64,000 nt of DNA from assembly GCA_023055505.1 (NCBI GenBank), contig JALIRH010000006.1, forward strand, positions 26,881,105 through 26,945,104, read 5' to 3'. Both the position numbers and the translations under genes were made by a program. The notes under the pieces were generated by a model. The model did no database searches and was not told the origin of the DNA. It worked only from the letters and a program-made list of their open reading frames with translations. This stretch comes from Callipepla californica brunnescens. Taxonomy: Eukaryota > Chordata > Aves > Galliformes > Odontophoridae. Below, one piece after another: positions 39,601-51,600 of this stretch (position 1 is its first letter; the number at the start of each line of letters is the position of its first letter).

Positions 39601-42600
39601 GAGGTGATTGTCCCCCTGTACTTAGCTCTGGTGAGGCTGCACTTTGAATACTGTGTTCAGTAAAGGGGGTCCACTCTTACCTCAAGAAAGGCACTGAAGC
39701 CCTGGAGAGCCATATCCTGAGAAGAGCAATGAAGCTGTGAAGGGTCTGGATCCCAAGTCTTATGGGGAGCAGCTGAGGGAATTGGGATTGTTTAGTCTGG
39801 AAAAGGGAAGACTCAGCGGATACCTGTAACCCTCTGTAACTATCTGAAAGGAGGTTGTGATGAGGTGGAGTCAGCCTCTTCTCTCAGGTAACTAGCAAAA
39901 GGTCAAGAGGGCACAGCCTCAAGTTGCACCAGGGGAGGTTCCAGTTGGATATTAGGAAAAATTTCTTCTCTGAAGGAGTGGTCAGGTGCTAGAATGGGCT
40001 GCCCAGGCAGGTGTTGGAATCACCATCTCTGGAGGTGATCAAGAAACATTTAGATGTGGTACTTGTACTAAAAAGCATGGTTTGCTGGGCAACATTGGTA
40101 GTAGGTGGACATTTAGACTAGATGATCTTTGAAATCTTCTCCAACCTTACTGATTCCATGATGCATGAGAATGAGGAGGCTTTTGCACTAATTTAGTTGT
40201 GAACCACGATCAAAACAGTGTGCAATTCATATCTACAATCATGAATTTATATTAAAGCTCGTAAACTTTATATTAAAGCTTCGTAACTTGTTCCAACTTG
40301 TTTTAACCAATACATCCCTGTTGCAAGCAGAATCAGGTTACATTAATAGTTACTTTGAATTTTTAGTTGCTCCAGATGTATGAAGGAAGGAGTCTTGAGC
40401 TGATAAATGAAGTGATGGATATTAGAAGCAAGGAGATTCTATGCTGCTGGAGGAGAAAATGGGATTTTTTAAGATGTAAGCTGTTTGTTTGGGGTAATGT
40501 TGCTAGGATTGTCTGAGTGAGGCTGGTACCTAGCACATATACTAGAAAATACAGCGCATCACTGTGCACTTATTGGCCTTACTATTATTAGACATTCATT
40601 TCCCATTGAGAGCTACCAGAGAATGAGTCTGAGAAGAGAGCTAAATTCCTCTCTGCAAAGCAAAGAAATGAAAGATAGAGAATAAATCATGAAGCTGAGT
40701 GCATGGACCGTCTCGAAGAGAGGTGTCAGGTAGAATGGACAATACCTGGCAATGTTAAGGGAAGTTGCAGAGATAAGGCAGACTTGTAGAAAGGAGGAGC
40801 AAGGAATAAGGTGAAAGGATGGAAAAAAAGGAATTAGTCAAGAAGATGGAATAATAGAGAGGAAGAATGAAAAAAGAAGATGAGGTGATTCATGTCTTCC
40901 TCTTCCAAGTTTTATTTCAAGTAGTCATTTCATTCTTTGAAGGGAAAGAAATGTTCTGGAAACACAAGCTAGTACCCAGCCTAGTGTAGATCTAAGCTTG
41001 CCCTGCTATATCCTTCATATTACTGAATTAATAAAGCACACTGGATTCATCTTTTCTGGTGCTACTTTGCTGTTATTCCCTTAGGATAGTTGATATTTGT
41101 ACTATTTTGGTGGATAACGATGATTTTCTCACTTTGCATGAAGACCCACAAGCTTTAGTTTACTGATTGGATGGATGTTCACATGCAAAAATCTTTTACG
41201 GAAAGCTGAGTAGGAAAAGCAAATTATAGAATGACTAGAATATCAAGTAAATAAATAGGGAAAAAAAGAACACCAAGTGTTGATACCACTGAATGCTTAT
41301 TTGTTGGCTGTAATGCTTGTGGGATCCCAGAGAATTATACGGAAGTTACACATGTATCTTTGTATGTACTAACATGTGTGGCAGCTGCTAGCTATGCCCA
41401 CTATATAATGAATGTTTTTTAATATATTTTGAGAGATCTTCCATCAGAAATAAAGTGGTAAGTGGATCTCTGACTCTCAGAATGGTTTTCAGGCATAGGA
41501 TGTGAAAAACTTTTCTGTGCAGCAAAAAATAAAAATAATAATAAAAATAATGCTTTAAATATCCTGGTTTAAACTCAGTGTTTCTAAATACTGTACCACC
41601 TGGAAGCAGACTTCTGTGTTTGCCTTTCATTCTGTTATTTATTCTTATAGAAAGTAGGTAGTTACTCCTTTCTTATGTTCAATTCTGTTTCCTTTTCAGA
41701 GCCACATTGGATGGCGCAAAGAAGCCAAGCGACTGCTTCTTGTGATGACAGACCAAACTTCCCATCTAGCCCTTGATAGTAAATTAGCAGGGATCGTGAT
41801 TCCCCATGATGGAAACTGTCATTTGAAAGATAATGTGTACGTCAAAGCTACGAGTATGGTAAGGTATATGTCATACATTCTGCCTTCAGGGCAGTGGTGT
41901 AAATGATGATTTTAGATCGATGTCAGCGCACTGCTTTTAATTCAATCATTAAAATAATATTTTTTCTGGGTAGCAAGATGTGTAATGAGGAATCAGTCAC
42001 ATGGAAATATTGACATCCTTTTCATCTGAGATAAGTGCTGCGTAGTCTGAATCAACAGTACAGATCACAGGAGAATACAGTACTGTTTTTTAATGTGTTT
42101 TTTACTGTCATCTCACAAGAATGGCACACGTTCTGTATAAAACGTAAGGAGAAAGCTGTGATATTTTGCAGAAGTAACTCATAATGTGTCAGAATGACAT
42201 ATGTTAATGAGACAAAGTTATTGGTCATGCTTTATGGTCAGAAGATGTATAGTTGCATTGTTTGAAAAGACTTTGTAAGAGAAAACAGAAAACATGCAGT
42301 GATGAACTATTCCATTCTTGATGGACTAAAAAATTCTTAGCAAATTAATGCCACAAAGCTTTGCTGTGTTAATGCAGCAGTAAATATATTTGAATCTCTC
42401 AGTACGAAACAAATGTGTTGAAATACATACCTGTGTAAAAAGTTGTTTCAAATCCACTGTGACAAAGTAATAAGCCTTCAACAGATATTTTTAACTTTCA
42501 AAGGTAGGTACAAAACAGTTACGAGTGATAAAGAAAGAATCATTTTGGTGAGAATTGTACTACTGCACTTGCTATTTCCTTGAATGAATGTACTTCATTC

Positions 42601-45600
42601 ATTTTAAGAAATGTGAATCATTACTTAATTGCTGTGTAATCATGAGAAAATGGAAATAGGAGCTGTGGTATGATTAGAGCACTCAGAGTTTTTGTAGTTC
42701 TGCTCATTGCACTTAGTTGAAGCATGCAGCTCACATTCAGGCCAGGTCATCCAGGAAATCAGTGAGGGCTGCATGCAGGCTGGCCCTGAACTGGATCCCA
42801 GCACAGATGCTTACCGGGATGGGGAAGCAGAATGAGATAATAAAGAAATACAGGAGGTTTCCAGTAATAGGAGGGTGTTCAGGACCTTGCTGACTGGAGG
42901 AGGCAGCCAAGCATGTGCTGACGGGAAGGTCATACGGATTTCTGATTATCTGATGTTCTTGCACTAACTCACTCCCACTGTCACCTTTTGGATATTCCCG
43001 CATTGATGTCAGGATTATTCATTTCCCTCTAGCTAGTCTGTCCATTTTCAGTATTTTCATTGTCCCTAGGATAAAAACAGTGCTTTCCTTTATTCTGCTA
43101 AAAGCAAAGAATCCAGGAACTTTCCCAAAGCAGAGCATACTTATGGATTATGGTGTCCCTATCTCTACTTTTTTTCCCTGCTTTTTAAACAGTTACTGTA
43201 GATACGAATCTGTCTCTGGGATTCAGGATTTCTTTGTTCATAAAGACATTGTCAGTTTCAGAAAACAAAACAAAAAAAAAATCTGTCAACTTGAGGAATT
43301 AACTTCTCTTTCACCTGAAAAACCTCACCGATACAAAATACAGACAAAAATCCATTTAGAGACAAAACTAATCTCTTTCAATGGCAGATTGATGGCTGAC
43401 TGAAGAAAATGTTATTTTTTTTTTATTCTGGGATGACGAATCATGATTTTATTATCCCTTTTAGAGTAAGAAATCTCCATAATTTTTACTGTTGATGCTT
43501 TTGTGAAATTACATAGTCTTTCTAGCCATCCAAATGAAGTGACCTTGAAAGGTACTTAGATCAGCTCATTTTGGCCCATGTGTTGTCTGGCTGCTGGCCT
43601 ATATTTTTTTCAACCACTAGCTAATTCTTGCATCTAAAGTTCAGTAACAGAACAGGTGTATAATGGAAATCTTTGTCAGTATCAGATATTTTCTAGAGCA
43701 AATTTGACAAGATAGCACAATAATATCTAAAAGAGTAAGTGTACTAGATTCCTTTTTTTTTTTTCTCAGTAGTATATAGCCTGTGATTATTTCAGATATA
43801 TTCTCATTAGCTGAAAAAAGTAAATTAATGTAAATGTTATTTAAATGAGATGTAGTGAAAATATCTTTTTTTTTTTTTTTTAAATAAGTTGCAAGGAAAA
43901 AACATAGTTTTCTTTTTTTTTTCTTCTCAGTGCAATTTTGATTTGCTATGTTAAATTAAAGAGCCATCTGTAATAATACTGAGCTCCTACTTTCATTCCT
44001 AGCGCCTGATAGTCTAGAGAAGATTGAATTCTGGCATACTTTGATTTTTTTCTTGTTCCAGTTAAGAAGACTTTTCTTTATTTATTTGTATAAGCCTAAT
44101 CTTTAAATCAGAAATGTTTCCAGTTATTCACTTTTCTTCTTGCTTCTTTCTAACTTTTGTTAAGTAGTCATGCACAGATCAGCGAAAAGAATTAGGCAGG
44201 AAATAAATACAGTTCATTTTTATTAGATCTGTGCTCAGTTCACTCCCTTTCTGAAATACTTAACGTCTGTTTTAGTTATCTTCTGAGTTTAACACAGTAG
44301 GTTAAAATAATAAAATGAATGATGTAATTGGAACAAGAAAGAAGATCTAAAACGGGAATATATTCTCCTAAACAGTAGTGGGAGTAGATAAGATAAGAAT
44401 ACTTAGAGTGCACCAAGATTTTTGCAGCAAGCAGAATGAGACTCCTTGAGTGACCAACAATCGTTTATGTCATCTTTTCATGTGCTTAAAATAAAAAAAA
44501 GATAATGTGATTCTTTTTTTGGGCTTTTTTAAAACAAATCCATTATAATACAAAGGAATTCTGTCTTTCTAATCTGTAGTAAGACTTGAATGTGCTATTT
44601 ACCAAAATAGGCACTGTAATGAGTTAGAACTGACAAGGTGAAAGTTCAGTTTTACTTGTGAGCAGACTATGTAGTTTGGCATCTGGTCCCTACAGCTCTT
44701 GCATGTCTACCTAAGTCATCTCTTTATTTTGGTAAGCTCCATCTGACTAAACTTCTGTTTCATGGAAATCCATTTCACCTACTACCAGTCTTGAACGTTT
44801 GCCCTTAGTTGCAGAGGTGTTTAAGGGTCATTTTAATGTAATTTGGACATGTCTGGTGTTGTATGATGAGTAGGAGACTGACTTATTTGAGCACCCTACG
44901 ATGATCCCTCACTACTGCCCTGCATTTAGAGTGCAGGGGGTATTTTTACAACATCTAGTTTCACTAGCCTGTGTCCTGGGAGCACTTGCTTTATGTGTGA
45001 TCTGGTAGCTATTTGCGTGTGGCACAAAGCTTTTGCAGGCCAAGAAGGCACTGAGGTCTGTGGTCATGGAGAAGGGAGAAGGTCTTAATACAGTGTTGTG
45101 AGTGTGACAACAAGGCCTCTGCTGCTGCACTTCAGCCTTAAGTAAGGAATGTTTGCTCCCTGGACCCTCACATATGGCACACTCTGCAGCTGCAGCTGTA
45201 AGAAGGTCGGTTTATCACTGTGTTACCCAACATCTATCACTTATCATGAAGAATATGATTTCTTATCAGAGGATAAATGAATGGAGATCCTGTCTAAGAT
45301 CAAACTGCAGCAAGGAGCTCCTTTGTTCTTTCTGTCCAAGGCTATTTATAATAGTGCAATGTGGTGGAAAGTGGATTTTACCCCCTTGCATAACTTTGTC
45401 TCAGCTGTCCTTGCTTTCAAATTACTGTTAGGATAGCATTTGACTTGCAGGGTGCCTTGAATAACAAGTGGCACTCTGAGGAGTAATGAATTGTGTAAGA
45501 AACCTGTGAGAGCATGCTTGTGTAGGAGAAAGGAAGAACGAAAATGTGGGACAGATGATGAAAAATAGCAGGAAGAGAAAGACTGCAGAAGTATGTGGGG

Positions 45601-48600
45601 GAAAGAGGTTGATTTGACATGTGTATAGGTGTCCTGATGAAAACTCTGGAAAGGCACGAGCCCCAGTCACTTCTCTATGTTTTGTCATTATTTTTAGATG
45701 TTGAATTGACATCCTAGGAAGTATTCCCAGTAAATCAGCAGCCACTTTCAGATTCAGTTTGCTTTGCAGTACTGGAAGTGAAAGGAATTCCACACAGCCC
45801 AGATGTACAAGCCCATTGTGACCACAAAGATCTTTGTGCTTCCCAGTGTCTTAGATCAAGGGATAGCAAAGTACCTCTTGTTCTCAAGTCTGTGTCTTCT
45901 TGCAACAAGCAGCAAAGGAGGGCAAGTCACAGCACAGGACTTGCCCTCATAGGCACTTCATCAAGCAAAATAATGTCCACTCAAGAAGCAGGGTTCAGAA
46001 ATTGTAGCAGGCCATTGCAGTGACAACTGGAGACATTGCTCCTTAGGCAAGTCTAGGAGGAGAAAGCTGTCAGCTGTAAGATATGCATAGAATATTGACA
46101 TTGATAGAACCTGAGCCAGTGGTTTCATTTAGCTGACGTATCTGATCCCTGGTGCCAAAATACCTTTCTGAGAAACTAATTTAATGACTTGCCTTGCCAC
46201 TCCTCAAACCACACCTCATCTTGGTGCCCTCATGTCATTCCTTCTCCTTGGCTTTTAGCAAGAACCCACTTATTGTTCTCAGGAATCCTTTTGTTATTCT
46301 AGGCAGACCATGGAAAATACCATATCCAGCAGCTGTTTCATAAGCATCAGACTCCAACAAAAAGGTACTGTGTGGAGAGTTCATTTAGTCCTACCATTCT
46401 TCAGCAGCTGCAGAGCTGACAATGGATGTGTATTGCAGTCTACCTGATGCACTGATTTTATTTGTCACGTTTTGTTTTGTTTTTTCTAATTCAGTCAGTC
46501 CCACCTTCTTTTGGATGCAGGCCTAGCATTTCTCTGTACATTTAGAAATAAGGATTGGAGTGGCTTTGGAATCCTGTATTATGTCATACATAAATTCTAA
46601 GGTTTTCCCTTATTAAACTCCAGTGCCCTCTGTTTTATTTTGCAGGAGCATCCATCTCTTGGGCAGCTCTCTGAAAAACTGATAGACAATAACATCAATG
46701 TCATTTTTGCAGTACAAGGAAGCCAGTTCCATTGGTATAAAGTAGGTTAGAAACCTGATTCTTTTTCTAAATTTGAAAACACAATATTTTGTAAAACATT
46801 TCAAATGTACATAAATTATTGTATTTTTCATAGGATTTGTTACCTCTGTTGCCTGGTACTGTTGCAAGACAGATAGAGTCACAAGCAGCAAATCTCAATG
46901 ATTTGGTGGTAGAAGCTTATCAGGTATGATCAGAATGACTGTGTTGGATGCTGTCTTTGTACAGGGTGTTGGGTTTTTTTACTTTTCTCAGTTCAGAGCC
47001 TAAAGTTGGAATTTCTGAATGTCCAGGTTGGTGGGTGACAGTATCCCAAAACAACTCTCAAATTCCCAGGCTGCTGGCGTCTCAAAATCAAGAGCTAACT
47101 GTTTGTTATCCTAATGCTCCTTAATACGTTTGATTCTTTGTACATTTTGCCATGTTACTTCTAAAGAAATGTCTGTTTCATCTGTATTTTGGGATCTCAG
47201 ATCTTTGGTTACATACCAGACACTATTATCTAGGCACCGTATAAATTCAGAGCAAAAGGACTCTGTGATATTTAGAGGGTTTTACCACATAATTCTTAGA
47301 AAACGGAAAAAAAGTAGAAATTTACAAGGACATAATTTGACAACAATGGGTATTGTACAAACCAACATTTACATTGCACAAATCAGTGTAATGTCTCAGG
47401 GTTTTAATGCATTACAGTGAAGAAAAGTGTTGATAGGGATTTGAGAGAGAACAAACAAAACAGCTCTGTGAGCTTCCACATAGAGCTCTCAACTGGAAGT
47501 AGTAGTATGGGAAAAAGCATTTTCACAAATGATTGAAAGAGAAGCTACATTTGATCCACTAGAGCAAAGGGAACCTGTAGAGCAGGAGTAAACTAAAAAT
47601 AATGGGCTAGATAGTTGAATGTTGTCAAGGTGTGCAAGGTACATAAATATGCAAGGTTCAAAAGTGAGAAAATTAGCTATAAGCCTGTACACAAGGTATC
47701 AGTATGCATCACATTATTTTTTGATTATTTGGAGATGAAATAATAAAATTATCCATTATACTAGGTTAACCATCTAAATGAGGCTCTCTGGTTGCTTTCA
47801 GCAAATTAGCTCTAATGAAGAGCCAAGTCTCATGTCTATCACTAGTAATAGAGTGGGTTTGTGTGAGTTTTCACACTGTTTGGAAACATTGTGCAGAAGG
47901 TGAAGATGCTCAAAAGCAGAGATATTGCAGAGACATTCTCCCTGGTATTAGATTTTTCTTCTAAGATCAAGAAATCTCATTTTGAAAATAGATATTTGCA
48001 GGAAATAGTGAAATACTGCTGGCAAAAAAATAAAATAAAATAATTTGCAGATCATGGGTCTTCTGCATGCCACTTTTACACTGACCACCCTAAATTGTAT
48101 CCAGGTTTTTATAGGATAATCCAGGGCAAGCATTCAAGGAGAGGAAATGAAAATTTACAAAATAATTCCTTTCATTAAATGTAAGATTCTGTGGGACTTT
48201 CCTTCTCCAGCCACCTCCAGTTTGTTCTTGCTTTATTTTCATTTTTATGGACAGTATCATCCTTCCTATCCTAAACTGCACTGGTACTTCTGAATACTTT
48301 AGATGTGGTTTTAGTTTCTTGTAATATACAAACAACACAGTGAACAGGGCTTGAATGTTTTGCTTTCATGATAGCATAAGTATTTACATAAGAAAATGTA
48401 GTGTTGATGTTTGATGGCAGTGGGCCTCTTGCACTCTTGTTCTAGTCAGGGAAGCCTTAGGCTTAGTTGTGGAAAACCCTGTCTGGAAATCCCTAAAAAG
48501 CCAAAGATGAGTCACTAATTTTGAAAAAGTTACTTTGCTAAACATGTGCTCAGATTCATGTAATTAAATTTTCATTTGTAACAGTAATGTACCGCAAAAC

Positions 48601-51600
48601 TAATTTTAAAAGTGGTAAAATGGAAGGAATTTTAGTAATTGCAGGGAAATATAGTAATCTCGTGGTGTAATAATTTTTACAGTTTTAATATGTTTGCAAA
48701 AGGCAAAGAAGAAATATTCCTTTTGTCATAACTAAATAGGATTTTTTGGGACACAGAAAACACTGGTTATAAAGCAGGCCTTTTACTTTGCATTGTAGAA
48801 AGCCCTACTGGGAATTAACTGGTTGTTGACTTACATAGTCCTGTCTGACCCAAATAAATCAGGAAGGGTAATCCCAGTAGCCTTTATATCACCCTAAGAT
48901 TCGCTCAGAGAAAACTTTTCCAAGACAGATAAAAAATATCACAAGTTTAAAGCACTGATTCAATTAGTAACTTCTTCTGCTGAATAAGAATAGTTGTAGG
49001 CACGTTTATTGTTTTCATTTTAAGTGTGCAGCTGAAAGACAGCATAGTTGCTCAGACAGCAAGCAGTTTTTATTACACATAGTTGTTAGAATAGATTTTC
49101 AAAATACCAAAAATACAGCCTCAAAACCATTTTAGAAAAGCTGAAAACATTTTTATCTGGAAAATATAATCCACTTTATCAGAATTACCAGTTCATTTAT
49201 TGTGTATATTTGGAATGTAATTGGGTCTTTATATGGGAAACAATGCTTTAATTCATTCCTTTATTCACACAGACAAGCTTTCTTCATATTTATTCAGTCA
49301 TAGTAGCAGTACTTGGTATTAGTCATTAATGCACGTTATATGTTGGAATGCAATGAAACTAAAAGTTGTTTTCTGGTTACAGAAACTAATTTCTGAAGTG
49401 AAAATTCAAGTGGATAACCAGATCCAGGATCTTAATTTCAATATCACTGCAATGTGTCCTGATGGAAGTAAAAAAACTGGCATGGAAGGATGTAAAAATG
49501 TTGGATATAATGAAGAAGTATGTTGATAGTTTTCTTTCTTCAAGGAACTGGAATACTTATTTTTCTGTTTGGTTGGGTTTCAATGGTGTGAAATCTTCTA
49601 GGGATTTACTCAAACTGAAACTGGACTTTAGTGATTAATGATCACAGACTCTCTATTATTCTCTGGTTTTATTTTTCCCGAATCTCATTTTAATTCTCAC
49701 TAATCTCGTGGGACTTGGGCTCAAAGCTTTTCCTGAAAGCTAATGTCCATTAAAACTGTCCTCCTTTGTCCTTCACTGGACACAATGGCTGTGTTCATTG
49801 TGATGAAATTTGTACTTAAAGAGGTTGAAAGATAATCACCCAGTGGAAAAGAATCGTTGGAATTTGTGCTGCTTGGATCTGTACAAGACACCACCTATCC
49901 CTCTCCTTGCACTTGTAGCCTTTGTGCACGTTCAGAGTCTAGGGTAATTAGTTTATTTTATAAATCAAATTAATAAAATGATTTATCCCCATTTGGATCG
50001 GTGCCACCTACTGAATGAAATGGATTATAAAACTGGAGCATCGTGCACCATGAAAATGTGGGGGAAGATGTCTGGCTAATATAAAGAACGTGGTTTTCTT
50101 CCCAGAACAACTTCTCTGTGTGTTGATATATTTATTTTATTGCTTGGATCAGTAGAGTAATTCCTGGAGCTTGCCAGGAAGAGGTCTGTGTTTCTGGAGA
50201 GCAGGGTCAAGGAGTTCTTTCCTTGTGGTGTACACACAGCTCAGTTGATGGGATTTCATTGTGTTTGTGCGTAGAAGTGGCAGAACAAAACAAGAGATCA
50301 AATGTGTGAATTTTAAATATGTTCATTTAAAGGTATTTTATACTCTTCTCTGTTTTATCTGCATAATTTGCAGCTGGTTAACTGCTACACTTTAAGGTAG
50401 ATGTGATATGTTTTTCTTCTTAACTCATCTCTTCTGAAATGTCATTCCCTGTGCATGTCTTAAGAAATAGGAATGGAATTCGTCCTTGTTTAATGAAAAG
50501 AAAAATATTTATATCTGGTTCTTTTTAATAAAAAGACAAGCCAGTTGATTGTAAAAGATTGCATGTGGTCCTACAGCTTACTGCAGTTGAAAACGAGCCA
50601 TCTTCAAGAGATTAATTTATTTTTAACCGCAAAGCCTCCTTTCAGTGTTTGTTTACAGGCAAAATGCTTGTTCTTAATTCTCACATTCCTTTCATTGTCT
50701 AATCTTCCTTTCCTTACCAAAACACAAAAGTGCATTATATTCTGGAAAAAAATCTATGGCCTCTTCATGATGCAAAACTAACTGTGACTATTAGTGAGTT
50801 CCTGGTGTCATGATTGTTTAGTGGCAATAACTTTAATCTTTCTGCTGCTACCCATCATGATTCGTAGGCAAGACATTTTTTGCCCTCCCGTGTTGTGTTG
50901 TTCACATTTTCTATCAGGGCCCTGTGCTGAACACAAAGCTCATTCTCTAGCTGCAGCCTTTCCTCCCCTCGTGATATGCACCTGCTGTAGGAATTATTAG
51001 CGCATGTCCACACTTCCTCATGGACGAAGTCTCAAGAACAGAGCCTGCTGGCAGCTGGGGGGTTATGCATGCAGCGGAGCACTTGAAAAACAAGAAGCGA
51101 AGCAAAGAGAGGGACAAAGCCTTTGTGCACCCTCGATGGGATGGTTAAGAAGTGCGCGCTCTGCACTGCATTCTTCTCTTGCTGGTGTAGGCAGCCACGG
51201 CCCGGCTGGCCACAAAGCTGCCTTTGTGGAGCTGGGAGGGGGAGACTGCCATGGGGAATGAATGCTGCAGTCTTTGTGGGGAGTTTCAGCCTCCCACTGT
51301 ACAGCTTTCTTATGTTTTCAATTCTTTTGATTTGGAAGTCAGCAATGATAAAAAGTAAAGGCACTCGCATCCCTCAGGTTCCTTTCTCACCTTCTCTTTT
51401 TGCTAATACTTCTTCTGCAAGAAGGCTTAGAAGAGCTGTAACTACTGAAGATGTCAAAACTGTCAAAGAGCTCTGGCAGTCAGAGATGCTGACTCTGTGG
51501 CAGTCACCTAACCCCTAAAAGGGCCATGATCTGGTGCCAGAGCTGTGAAAGGCAACAGGAATCACTGACACCATGAGCGCAGCCATGGGCTCGGGCCCAG

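Larger units (their letters stand above)
37529..41699 (+). other. ITGB8 intron 5 (4.2 kb)
   Basis: Contains a nested pair of CR1 elements (38600-40165), an A-run at 37927-37938 and an AAT-rich patch at 41523-41552. The rest is unremarkable. Confidence 0.9.

Noticed and set aside
42737..43003. Minus-strand 88-residue frame in intron 6 with a hydrophobic stretch
   Set aside because: It looked like a possible pseudogene, but I recognise no parent protein and see no poly(A) or target duplication.
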